DNA of 64,000 nucleotides from NCBI GenBank assembly GCA_951394405.1, contig OX596335.1, positions 1,054,001 through 1,118,000 on the forward strand, given 5' to 3'. Both the position numbers and the translations under genes were made by a program. The stretch's first letter is position 1; each line of letters begins with the position of its first letter. Source of the DNA: Coprinellus micaceus. Lineage: Eukaryota > Basidiomycota > Agaricomycetes > Agaricales > Psathyrellaceae. Below are positions 45,469 through 56,031 of this stretch, in pieces. The notes under the pieces are model-generated. The model was not told the DNA's origin, did not search any database, and worked only from the letters and a program-made list of their open reading frames with translations.

Positions 45469-46775
45469 ATGTCCACGACCACCACTATCGTCGATACCGC
45501 CCCAGTTGCCGAGGTCCAAAGGCTCACCCTCCGTGCTGCCGACTCGTCAGAATCCAAGGCAGGGGAGGAGACCCCCGAGCGGGAATACCGCTACGCCCAC
45601 CTTCTACCCCACTTCTCCGAAGACCGATACCCTCCCCTCGAGCCCTACGAGCACATCGACCCTGGCCACCGTGCCTTGCAGCACCCCAACCCCCGATCCT
45701 TCCTCGACGCGGCTGAGCGGGTCATCGAGATCACCCCTCAATTGGGAACGGAAGTCAGGGGCATCAACCTTGCGGACTTGGATAGCGATGGTCGTGACCA
45801 GCTCGCTCTCGAGGTAGGCTACACCACAGACCCATTTGCGACAGGCTAGATACTCACTGTGCTTGCTTAGGTTGCTCGTCGTGGATTAATGGTCTTCCGG
45901 GACCAAGGGGACTTCATCAATCGTGGTCCCGACTTCTACCTCCAATGGGGGCGCCACTACGGTCGCCTCCACATCCACCCCACTTCAGGACACCCCCGAG
46001 GGTACCCTGAGATCCATCTTGTCTACAGGTTAGCACACTATCAAAATCCACCCTTGACTTCCAGAATCTCACCTACTACCTGACCTTGCAGAGACGGAAA
46101 GCAAAGCTTCAACTTCGAAGTCGATGACAGCATTACCACCACCGTCTGGCACTCCGACGTCTCCTACGAACTCCAACCACCCGGGCTTACCACCTTCTTC
46201 CTCCTCACCGCACCTCCCACCGGCGGCGACACCCTATTCACGTCGCAAGTATCCGCACTCAAGAAGTTCTCGCCCCAGTTCGTTGCATTCCTCAAAACGC
46301 TCAAGGCCGTGCACTCGGGTGTCGAACAGGCTGATTTCTCGAGGAAAGGACGAAGAGGGGGGACTGTGAGGAGGGAGCCCGTGGAGAATGTACATCCTGT
46401 GGTTAGGAGACACCCTGTGACGGGCGATGAAGCGTTGTATGTGAACAGGCAGTTCACGAGGAGGATCGTGGGCTTGAAGAGAGAAGAGTCTGGTAAGCAT
46501 ACGTTCGCCTTCTCCAACGGGGATCAAAGGAAAACTCACCATGTATTTCAGAGGCCATCCTCCGACTTCTTTACGACCACATCGACAAGAGCGCTGACAA
46601 CCAGGCTCGCGTCCGATGGGAACCCAACACCATCGTTCTGTGGGACAACCGAGTCACGGCCCACTCTGCAAACGTCGACTTTAGGCACCTGCCTGACGCG
46701 CGTCATGGGGCGCGTATCACTCCCCAGGGTGAGCGTCCCATCCCGGCCCTTGAGGGTCTCGATCTCTCTGCTTGA
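45469..46775 (+). CDS. TauD/TfdA-type Fe(II)/2-oxoglutarate dioxygenase (Jlp1-like)
   Basis: Non-haem iron oxygenase that couples 2-oxoglutarate decarboxylation to substrate hydroxylation; Jlp1-type members release sulfite from sulfonates. Four exons give a protein starting MSTTTTIVDTAPVAEVQRLT. Motifs are ITPQLGTEVRGINLADLDSD, RGLMVFRDQ, the iron-binding HxD in TTVWHSDVSYELQPPGLTTF, TGGDTLFTSQVSALKKFSP, the distal His in NRVTAHSANVDF and the oxoglutarate-binding Arg in HGARITPQGERP. The end ..PALEGLDLSA is typical. The frame just past the second intron (near 46021-46092) and the one near 46489-46550 need splicing, which is consistent. Substrate not determinable from sequence. Confidence 0.9.
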
Positions 46776-47092
46776 ACCAGGGTTCGACGAGAGTCGTAGA
46801 ATCAAAACTGTGTCGGTGGTCGACACCGCTCCTAGTCACTGTACAATACGCATACGTCTGGCTCCTTGCATTGAATCGAATATCTCTTCCAACACTCGTA
46901 GTCGTCGTGAATCTCGTTCGAGAAGGATGCAGGAGATGAACAAGAGAAAGTGATTGGAATTGGCATCAAACGCGACGCTCGCCATCACCGAGCGCGTCGT
47001 GGGACACGTCGCGGACGGCGACCACGTACGTCATTCTCTTTCACTCTCTTCCACCATCTTGAGCGCAGTGCGCTCGCCAGGGCGTCTGAAAC
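46776..47092. other. Short gap, dioxygenase to ALG10
   Basis: 317 bp between tandem genes. A frame at 46954-47030 has an in-frame stop directly before it and no ATG; it is taken as untranslated leader. Confidence 0.4.
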
Positions 47093-48761
47093 ATGTCGGC
47101 CTATATGGTCTACTGCACGGTATGCGTGCTGGTCCTCAAGGAGCTCAACACGATCGTGACAGAACCCTATATGGTGAGATCCATTCAATTCCGACTGCAG
47201 GCTCCCGGTCAACTGACCCTGCTCCCCTGCGTGTAGGATGAGCCCTTTCACATCCCACAGGCCCAGGCGTACTGCGAGGGTGACTATGCGAAATGGGATC
47301 CCAAAATCACCACCCCTCCCGGACTGTGCGTGCCTTCTCCGTCTCGTCCAACTCATTGGTTAACCTCTTGTAATAGATACCTTATGTCGCTATTAATCAA
47401 GAAGTTATTCTTGTTCAAATGCAACGTCTCTATGCTGCGTCTAACTACGACGTTGACGCTTCTGTGGCTGCCTCTGGTGGTCTCAGCGCTGCTTCACTAT
47501 CACAAACGCGAGCGGTTAAGGTCTATCTGGTCGCCTTCTATTGAAGCCGTTGTACTGTCGTGCTTCCCAATCGCTTGGTTCTTTGGGTTCCTGTACTATA
47601 CGGAGGTGCCGAGCTTGCTAACGGTAGTCGCGACGGTCGTGGCTGCCTCGCAGGGCAAGCATTGGCTCGCAGCTCTCGTACGTACGTTCGCGAACGCTTT
47701 AGAGTTGCATTCATTGACTTCATACAGCTTGGATTGATTAGCTGCACCTTCCGCCAAACGAACATCATCTGGGTGCTCTATGCATACGCCTCGAGCCAGT
47801 TGATGTCATTACGGTTCAAGCGATACCAGAAGGACGACGCGAGGCTGCATGACCCTCCCGCTCAGGACGCAACGCCAGGTATGACGAAAGATATTTTCAT
47901 GATACAGGTGTTAATATTGTCCTCGCAGCCGACGCGCTTCGCTCGATCACGAGCTTCCCGAAGATCCTTCCCCAGATCCTACCGGTGTTCATACCCTACT
48001 CGCTCGTCCTCGCGGCGTTCGGGGCCTTTGTCATATGGAACGGAGGGATTGTGTTGGGTACGTCTATTTCCAAGCTCGGAATGCATTATAGCTCATCATC
48101 GATAGGCGACAAGTCAAATCATGTACCCACCCTTCACATCCCGCAGGTATACTATTTTTCAGCCTTCTCGACGTTCTTTGGATGGCCCGTCCTGCTGAGC
48201 TATCAAGGAGGCCCGATACGCCTCGCGTCGGACATCTGGAGGCGCATGTTCGGCAGTGGACAACGGACCCTGACTTCGGCGCTCATTATGGGTTTCATGG
48301 CCTACACTGTCAAGAACTTTACGATCCACCATCCGTTCTTGCTGTCAGATAACAGACACTACACATTCTACGTCTGGAAACGCGTCTTCAGTGCCCATGC
48401 AGCGGTGCCATACCTGCTGATTCCGGTGTACCTCGCTTCCGCTTGGGCATGGTTCCTGCGTGTCGGTAAGTTGTTTAGTTGGCTGGTGATCGAGCAAAGA
48501 CTAATGAGAATGGCAGGAGGGGACCAAACCCTGTTGCAGACCCTTATCCTTCCTATATTTGTGGTTCCGACGCTCTTGCCGACTCCACTGCTCGAGCCTC
48601 GTTACTTTCTCATTCCGTATGTTCTGCTTAGATCGCAGGCGAACAACGTCCCCAGGTGGGCCGTTGCTCTGGAGGGTCTGTGGTACAGCGCTATAAATGC
48701 TGGTACTATGTATACGTTCCTGTATCTACCTAGAGAAGGGGTGGGGAGGTTCATGTGGTGA
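47093..48761 (+). CDS. ALG10: Alpha-1,2-glucosyltransferase ALG10 (DIE2 family)
   Basis: ER membrane enzyme adding the last glucose to the dolichol-linked oligosaccharide before N-glycosylation. The ATG at 47093 gives MSAYMVYCTVCVLVLKELNT, followed across an intron by YMDEPFHIPQAQAYCEGDYA and WDPKITTPPGLYLMSLL, the defining Alg10 segment. Later blocks are IAWFFGFLYYTEVPSLLTVV, ISCTFRQTNIIWVLYAYASS and DNRHYTFYVWKRVF, then LEPRYFLIPYVLLR near the C-terminus. Many hydrophobic segments fit a polytopic ER protein. At least five small introns. The upstream frame ending at the GTACGT donor is not needed for a full family N-terminus, so this ATG was chosen. Confidence 0.92.
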
Positions 48762-48954
48762 ATACAAAATAGGGGCCTCGGAGCAAATAGAACGCAACAA
48801 CGCGGTGATGGGAGTTGAATTCGAAACGATGATCACATTGCAGTCTCGCAAACTCTGCTCCTGCGCCACGACCCGATTTGCCTGAATCACGTCCCGAGAC
48901 GACCTGCACGAACACTGACGCTATACGCTCCTTCATAAATCAATATAACCGAAC

Positions 48955-51036
48955 ATGCCGGACCCTGCCCAGCCAAGTGGCAGCCCCAAACAGCCCCGCA
49001 GCAAACCCAACACCAGGAGCTCCTCTCTCCGCCAGTCCCTGAACCTCGCCTCCGTCGGCAAGGCTATTATCGCTGGCGTGAGGAGCAAGGAATCCAGCAC
49101 AGACGACGCCAAGCTCGCCAAAAAGACCAAGGAGGCACGGCGAAGCTCAGTCACCTCCGTATACGCGGCACCGCGAGCCTCGATAGGCGGCGAGAGTCGG
49201 CCCCTCGTCCAACCAAGTAAACGCGACAGCGTGACACCCGATACCAAGGTTGTAACTCGCCGACGGGCAGCAGCGCAGCAGCAAGGTCGATCTAGGACGG
49301 ACAGCGTGACGATGAGGACACCTGACGCCAATGCGACTCCCACTGGGGCGAACCCGAGAGGCGGGTCGGCCCTGCGCCCCCCGAAGAACACGACGTCGTC
49401 TGCGTTACCAAAGCTACGCACTAGGGCCGCGGCCAACGGCGAACAAGCTAAACCCCCGTCGCCAGCCCCAGCAAAGGCAGGAGCCCGTCGCCGTTTCAGC
49501 ACCTCATCAGACGAGGGTGGGAAAGAACAACGCAAGCCCCAGCCTTCCCCACATGCAGTCGCTGAGAAGAACACACGCCCGATAAGCCCCCTCCCGCACC
49601 GCGCTGCCCTCAAGTCATCGTCTGCGGTCAATGCGACCCCGCCTGGTACACCAACGACCCCATCGAAATTGAAGCCCCCGTCGCCAACGATCCATAGGAA
49701 TGGCTCCCCGACTCGACCCACGAAGCTTATGAAAACTACGACAACATCTGCACAGAAGAATCTACCACGACCGCCATCATCGTCATCTAGCTCAGGTACC
49801 CCACTTACACCAAAGGGACCGTCAGCCCTCAGAACCGCGCTTACACGCTCGACACAAGACAGGACGAAAACGGGAACCACACCCCTCAGGGAATCCCCTC
49901 TAACGCCATCGAGGGATTCGCCATCACCACTTGCTCGGCGCTCTCGTAAAGGGTCGAAGACCATATCTGCTAGCTCCTCCTCATTCTCGTCATCCAATGT
50001 TACCGATATGTCGCGCATTGCAGAGGGAAACAGTGATAGTGACGAGGAGGACGACGTACAATTGCTCCTGGCGCCTACGACTGACATGACTCTTGCGACC
50101 CCAGCTATGCCCAGAGTAAATCGCGTGCGAAGACGCGCCATTCCGCCCGATACCCCCAGTCGCACTCGCGAAAAGCAACCCGCACTCAGCCTCGCCCACC
50201 TCATGCCTCCATCCAACAAGAATACCTCGACGCTTCGACCACCGAAAGCGTCCCCGGCTACCCAAGCCTCGAAGGACCCCTTACGCATGTCCATTCTATC
50301 ATGGGAACACGCTAGCCTCAACGCGTCCCAACAGCTCGGCCATGGGGAGCTGGATAAGATGCTCTATGACGTCGCGGCGCCTTTCTCTGGACCCACCTCA
50401 CCCACTATGAGCCACCTCGAAATCCCTCCAAGCCCATGCCTCAGCGCTATCGACTCGCCACTTGGGTTCGGGTCCATCTCACAGGTCCTCTTGCCTGATG
50501 TGACGCCCTCACCCGCGATGCACCTAAACAGCTCAGCACGATTCAACGTCTCTCACGAAGCCACAGCCGATTCCGCTGCGACTTACCTACGCCTTCAACT
50601 CGCAGCAGCCGAAGAGCTCTCTGCCGAGCGCATGCACCGCATGATGGCGATGGAAGAGGAGATCCACAACCTGAAGCAAGCGCACCAGCAGCAGATGGAG
50701 GAGATGGCTGCACAGATGGCCTTCGTGGAGCAGCAGAGCCAGCAGACTGCGTATGTGTCGGCGTTGGAGGAGCAGGTGCGCGTGACGCAGATGAAGGGCG
50801 AGCATGCCGTGCGTCAGGTCGCTATGAAGAAGGACGAGGAGGCGAGGGTGCAGAAGGCATATGCGTTGAAGGCGCAGAGGAGGAAGATGGACGCGGTGTA
50901 TTCGAGTGCGTTGGCGGGGACGGCGTGGGTCAACGTGCGGGACGCGTGTCAGACTGAGCTGGAGACTGTCCAGGAGGAAAGACAGGTACTGGGGATGTTG
51001 CTTTCTGAGCTTGAGCGCATGACGGCCTCGTTGTGA
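48955..51036 (+). CDS. Unrecognised disordered protein with C-terminal coiled coil
   Basis: 693 aa in a single exon, unusual among its intron-rich neighbours. About the first 500 residues are Ser/Pro/Thr/Arg-rich and probably disordered (for example SLRQSLNLASVGKAIIAGVR near the start, and many SPxR/TPxx sites that look like kinase targets). From about residue 545 a heptad-rich helix begins (AAAEELSAERMHRMMAMEEE, IHNLKQAHQQQMEEMAAQMA, SALEEQVRVTQMKGEHAVRQ) and runs to the end LLSELERMTASL. No catalytic or DNA-binding motif was recognised. Position next to SPC7 and kinesin-6 and the Ser/Pro composition would fit a cytoskeletal or mitotic factor, but this is speculation. Confidence 0.8.
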   Translation: MPDPAQPSGSPKQPRSKPNTRSSSLRQSLNLASVGKAIIAGVRSKESSTDDAKLAKKTKEARRSSVTSVYAAPRASIGGESRPLVQPSKRDSVTPDTKVVTRRRAAAQQQGRSRTDSVTMRTPDANATPTGANPRGGSALRPPKNTTSSALPKLRTRAAANGEQAKPPSPAPAKAGARRRFSTSSDEGGKEQRKPQPSPHAVAEKNTRPISPLPHRAALKSSSAVNATPPGTPTTPSKLKPPSPTIHRNGSPTRPTKLMKTTTTSAQKNLPRPPSSSSSSGTPLTPKGPSALRTALTRSTQDRTKTGTTPLRESPLTPSRDSPSPLARRSRKGSKTISASSSSFSSSNVTDMSRIAEGNSDSDEEDDVQLLLAPTTDMTLATPAMPRVNRVRRRAIPPDTPSRTREKQPALSLAHLMPPSNKNTSTLRPPKASPATQASKDPLRMSILSWEHASLNASQQLGHGELDKMLYDVAAPFSGPTSPTMSHLEIPPSPCLSAIDSPLGFGSISQVLLPDVTPSPAMHLNSSARFNVSHEATADSAATYLRLQLAAAEELSAERMHRMMAMEEEIHNLKQAHQQQMEEMAAQMAFVEQQSQQTAYVSALEEQVRVTQMKGEHAVRQVAMKKDEEARVQKAYALKAQRRKMDAVYSSALAGTAWVNVRDACQTELETVQEERQVLGMLLSELERMTASL

Positions 51037-51460
51037 TCTAGTCTTGGTTAGTATCCCTCAGCGCCCCTCCATCAGGTGCTCGTTGGCTAACTCTTGTCTT
51101 CAGGGCCTCCTACGGACCTTACGCCTTACGCACCATTTCTTCGTATGATTATCTCTTCGATCTTCTCCAATCTGTACTTTTAGTTACTCGTCTGCCATAC
51201 CTTAGGGCCTCGTGATGACCATCTCTCTACCGACGCCAGTACGATGGTGTCTACTCATATACTATTTCCTGCTGCTGTACACACAAACACTATATATTAT
51301 ACCATAAACATAAAGACCGGAGAGAAATGGGGAAGCCGTTGAAGCTTCGAGCGATGGTGTTACGGACGAGCGTAAGCGGTGGCTAAGTATCTTACAGAAA
51401 CGCGACATGTGCATAATAAACAAAATGGAGAGAAGTTGGGAGAATCCGTGCGTGTGTTGT
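51037..51460. other. Convergent 3' region
   Basis: 424 bp between convergent stops; probably two 3'-UTRs. Confidence 0.5.
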
Positions 51461-54400
51461 CTATTTATACAGGTCCTGAGCTGCGATGCAAGAATCCAGG
51501 AAGAGGTAGTTATCGGAGGGAGTCGCTTCAGCCAGTCGGTCAACAACAGCCTTCAATATGGCGCTGCGACTAGTACAAACAATAAACCGGTCAGCACCTC
51601 ATTCATACCAAGCCAAACGAAGCAGAAAAATTACTCACTCAAGCGGACCATAAGCCACATCCACCGCACAATCAAGCGAGTCGATCGATAGCGGCCACTG
51701 GCTGAATGTCTGGAGGTTGAAGATGAACGATACGATGGCTTTTCCAGCCACCTTGGGGAACATGACCGAGGTGCGGACGCGGAAGGTCGGGAGTGAGGGT
51801 GCGTCGGGAGAGGAGGCTGCGATGTCGATGTCGACGGGGTATTTGATATTCAAGAGGCGGAGATGGGATCGGAGTTGGGAGCAGCATGTCCAGTAGTCCC
51901 CGAGTCTGTGGATGATCTAGGGGAAAGAAGTCAGGACGCTGTGATAAAATCATTGAAAGAGTAAATGTACCTTGGGGACGGTGCAATCCTCGTCGTCGTC
52001 GAGGACATGAGGCGCAGCCGTCAAGAACAGGTTGCTAAGCTTGGGGAAGTCATCCTTCGACTTCGACCTTGTAGGCTCCAACCGCGAAATTGCGATCTTA
52101 GCGACAATAGGCCGAGAGTTCTTGCACGGGATCGAAACGCGGAACGTCGAGTCGTAGATGTACTCGAACAGCTGCGAGTTGACCTTGATAACCCGGACCA
52201 TATGGAGCTCCTCAAGAGCTTCGAGTTCGTCCTTGAGCTGGAAGACCTCAGCCCTCGTCGAGCTCTTCTGGATCTGCAACACACGCTCAGCCTTGGCAAT
52301 CGAGGCTTGGATTTCGCGCTTCTGCGCGTCGTTCTCCGCCTTCCGGTCTTCAAAGTACTTCATCTGATCCATGTGCTCGGCAACTTCCGCTTTGAGAGCT
52401 TCGACCTCGATACTAAGTGGAAAGGTTAGCAAGGGATGCTTCTCGCGCAATGTAGCGAAAGCTTACTTTTGTTCGGCTATCGAGGCTTTCAGCTCGTTCA
52501 GGTAGTCCTGGTCACAAGCTTCGATCTCCGCGACCTCGGCTCGTTCCCTCTCGAGCTCAGCCATGATCTGCTCATATTCCCGCTCAAGGTCGGGAATAAC
52601 AGAGTTCGCGGCATTGCTCAGGACTTCAAGTTTCCGCGCATCCTGTTCTAGTATGAGGTTCCTTGCAATAATCAAGAAGCGGAAGAAGGCAGACTTACCG
52701 ACTCGAGGTCAGCGAAAGCCTGGTCGGCCGTCGCATGGAGTCCCTCCACCCACTTCAGTTTCCAGTCATACCAATCCGACTTCGCTCTCCCTCGGGTATT
52801 GGTCTTGATAAAGTTCAGCTGATGCAAAATATCCGCCTGGTCCTTCTCATCCGCCCTCGCATACTCAACGAAGAGCTCGGGGGTGACCTTCTCAGCCTCC
52901 TCCTCCGCCTCGGCAAACATCATCTTGCTCTTGTCCATCCACGCTTCAAGGTCCCGCGAAACACGGGTGTAGAGCTCCAGTTGCGGGATGTCGATGGCCA
53001 TTGCGATGACGTAGTCAGACACGGGGATCTCGCCTTGCTCGCGAGGTTGGCGGGTGAGGTTCTGTGAAGGGTGGATTGAACGTCGAGGGGCGGTGAGCTC
53101 GTCCATGAACTTGATGCCAGTCATTTGGAAGAACTGGGATATTGAGATGGCGGGCTAGGAAATGGAAGGTTAAGCGAACCCTCCAGGGCGGACGATAAGG
53201 ACTGCGTGCTTACCGCTTCTTCCTCATCCTCGTACTCGCCAGCCTCCTCGACTCCTTCCCTCCACTGCGCCGTCTTCTCCGCAGCAGGGAGCGTGTCGTC
53301 CATCTCCATCTCCTCCTCATCCTCACCGAACTCAGGCTCGTTGATCGTAGACAAATCTACTGCCATCTGTTCAGACGAATCCGGAAGGACAATCCTCACG
53401 CTCGTTCGCCGTGCTGGAGGAGCAGGTTCCCTGGGTTCAACATCCTCCTGCATCCCAGCATTCTCTTCGAGCTCTGGCTCTGGCTCTGGCTGCGGCGCGG
53501 GGACAGGCTCGTCTTGGAAGCGAGCTTTAGGCTTAGGAAGAGGGGCGTCCTTGTTGAACCTCGTCCAAGCATCCTGTGGTGCTGACGCCAGACTCATACG
53601 ACCAACCGCCTTCGGTGACTTGGGCGGAAGGCCCCCGGCCTCAGGACCAGTAGCCAAGCTCTTCCTCCGAGCCATATACCCACTCGGTCTCCGCAACGAA
53701 TTCGACGCTGCAGCGGACACCGACGCTGTTGTTGGCGCCGATTTCGCCGCCGAAGATGACGATGGCACCGTACTTGCAGGCTGGAAAGGATTTTTCTTAC
53801 TGGGGGAGAGAGGGCGAGGTTTCGGTGCGGATTCAATGACAGAAGTGGGAGCCTCAGACCTTGTATCCAGTGCTTGTCGCTTCGCCGGGCCAGGTTTATC
53901 GGTGTCGAAGATCCCGGCATCGTTCTCGTCGGCAAGGGCTCGCTTGACAGGAAGTTTCTTGGGGGAGAGGCGGGCACTTGGGGGAGCGAAGGCAGCGGTG
54001 AAGGTGGGTTTGGCCTTCCCCTTCGAGTTGGGGGTGGTTGGTGCGGGTTTGGACCGGGCGGGTGTAGAGGAACCTTGGATCGAGGAAAATGCGAAGGGGC
54101 TTGGTGCAGGGAGGGGTTTTGATGGCGTTCGGGCGGGAGACTTGGGAGGGGCGGTTGTTTGGGAAGTTGGGGGTGGCGGACGGAAGACGGAGGGTGGTGG
54201 TGGGGCTTGCTGTTGGGCAGGAGCGGCGGGAGGGGGTGCGGAGGATGTCGAAGCTTGTGGGGGAGCAAGGGATTGGCGTGCTGCCATGGATTGTCGCCGC
54301 AACTCGAGGACATTGCCATATACTGCAGACTCGTCCATCATGCTCGCCTCACTATAGGCTAGGCTGGGACGTGGCTCGTGCTCGCCATAAACCATGCTCA

Positions 54401-55625
54401 CACGACCGAGGACTTTGCTAAGATTCATCGTCCGGTTTCCAGAATCCGGATCTTCTGCATTGGCACTAGCTGTACTCGAGACGGTGTCCATGTCTTCCTC
54501 AATCTGGCCGTCATGCAGACCGGTGTCGTCATCTTGATTTTGAGCAGAAAGAGAGTCCCGGGCACGCATTAGGCGCTGCACGGCGTCGCCGAGCTCCATG
54601 TCCCCACCGTTGGGCTGGTTGTAGTCTTCCTCCAGTGACTCGTCCTCAGGCTCGTATGGTGTGTCTCCGGAGTGAGTTGCCTGTCGGAGGGCGAGCCATG
54701 CCGGATCTTCGTGGGCTGGGGGGCGTAGTGACTGGTTCATAGGGATAGTGAATTCCATGAGTTGAGACTTTTCGGACGGAGCTTCGGAAACGATAGAATC
54801 GTCCGCGGCGGATGTGACAGTACGATCCCCTTCTCCTTCCTCTTCGATTCCTTCGGAGCCTGGGTCGTCGGACATGTTCAAGATTGCAGAGGGAGGGAGC
54901 GTGTCCCTCCGACCACCCATGGAATTCCGTGCGATCTGGCCAGGGAAGACTTGGGTCGCTTCCATATCCATGTCGTCGCTGAACATCATGTCGCCCTCGT
55001 CGAACTCTTCGTCCAGAATGCCTGCCCCGGTCTCTGGAATACCCATGACGGTCGTAATGTCCATTTCACTCCCTGTCGAGTATCGTACCGAGCTTCTTCT
55101 TCGCAAATTGGGGTCGGCATCTGGGCTGTCGTTCTCGTCCGCGACTGGTGGCGGGTCGTCTTGCTCGACGTCGGAAGAGGCTGGGGAGCGAGGGGATGAA
55201 GCGGCATTGGCGTTGTTCTTGTCGGGAATTTGAAACACGCGGACGTGCGCGTGCTCAGCAAAGCTGACCCGTCGACCACCAAACGACTTTCGTGAGGTAT
55301 TGTCGTGTATTCGGGCACGGTAGTCTTGGGTAAAGTCCATAGATTGGGTTACATCCTCGTCTTCCAGGTCGTCTGGGGTAAACGAGGCTTTGAGGATACT
55401 CTTTCGAGGAACCTAGAAGGAAATGGAATGTCAGAATACAACCGTGACTGGACCAGATTCCAAACGGACCAGTAGTCGTCGAGCCTTGGCCTGCGGGCTC
55501 AGGCTTGTTCGTGGTATAATGACACTGTGTGCTCGACGCCGCCGTGGCACAGCTGCTGACTGGCCCGAGGACGCGGCGGCGAGGGAGCGACGGCGGTTGG
55601 GGGAGTCTCCTTTGGTGACGACCAT
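51461..55625 (-). CDS. SPC7: Kinetochore scaffold Spc7/KNL1
   Basis: Outer-kinetochore protein of the KMN network that recruits Bub kinases and PP1. The ATG at 55623-55625 begins MVVTKGDSPNRRRSLAAASS. Splicing (donor GTCCGT, acceptor CTTCTAG) joins SPQAKARRLL to VPRKSILKASFTPDDLEDED. PP1-docking motifs are visible: SILK in KSILKAS and RVSF in GGRRVSFAEHAHV. MELT-like repeats are seen as MDITTVMG and MDMEATQVF. A long disordered Pro/Ser region follows. The conserved Spc7 domain starts GIKFMDELTAPRRSIHPSQN, then a long coiled coil (LEREYEQIMAELERERAEVA) and an RWD-like end (PSLPTFRVRTSVMFPKVAGK). A final exon (acceptor TACTAG) supplies DRSAILKAVVDRLAEATPSD and the stop at 51461. Divergent from a kinesin-6. 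Confidence 0.92.
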
Positions 55626-56031
55626 GGGGGGAGTGGAGAGAAGCGCGATGGCCCAAGCAGCGTGTCACTGTCAAGGTCATTCACCAAAACGTTTATCCAT
55701 CAACGCGTTAGGTCGCGTTCACGTGATCTGCGTCAACAAGCTCAGCGCAGCGAATTGCAGGCCGAAGTGACTCCAGGAGCATTGGTAACCTTCAGAATTC
55801 AATTATGCCGTTTTCCTGTACATATGGGTACAGGATCTCATTTTTGGGTGCCTATAAACTCCTCCATTTTGCCTGTTCACGATGCTTGGCTCAAATAGGG
55901 GCATATGATGGGGGCCATGTGATATCAATGTCGAGTCGCGTCGCCGTGATCGTCACGGGTTGGTTCGAGCCTGCACCTTGCCACATTCCATCCCATCTCT
56001 CCCCAATACACCCTCGACGCCAGCATTGACG
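55626..56031. promoter_or_regulatory. Shared promoter, SPC7 / kinesin-6, with ACGCGT and CACGTG sites
   Basis: 406 bp between two divergent mitotic genes. ACGCGT at 55703-55708 is a candidate MBF site, and the palindrome TCACGTGA at 55719-55726 is an E-box (bHLH, Cbf1-like). They lie close to the SPC7 side. Only one copy of each is present, so chance cannot be excluded. Confidence 0.4.

Noticed and set aside
46954..47241. Possible N-terminal exon of ALG10 or a separate small gene
   Set aside because: It starts at TTG with an in-frame stop just before it, and ALG10 has a complete N-terminus from the ATG at 47093.
48933..50321. Antisense frame of 462 codons
   Set aside because: Begins at a non-ATG codon and mirrors the Ser/Pro/Arg-rich coding bias of the + strand gene at 48955-51036; no family resemblance.
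55955..55985. tRNA-like B-box (GGTTCGAGCC)
   Set aside because: No matching A-box or cloverleaf arms could be found at the right distance.
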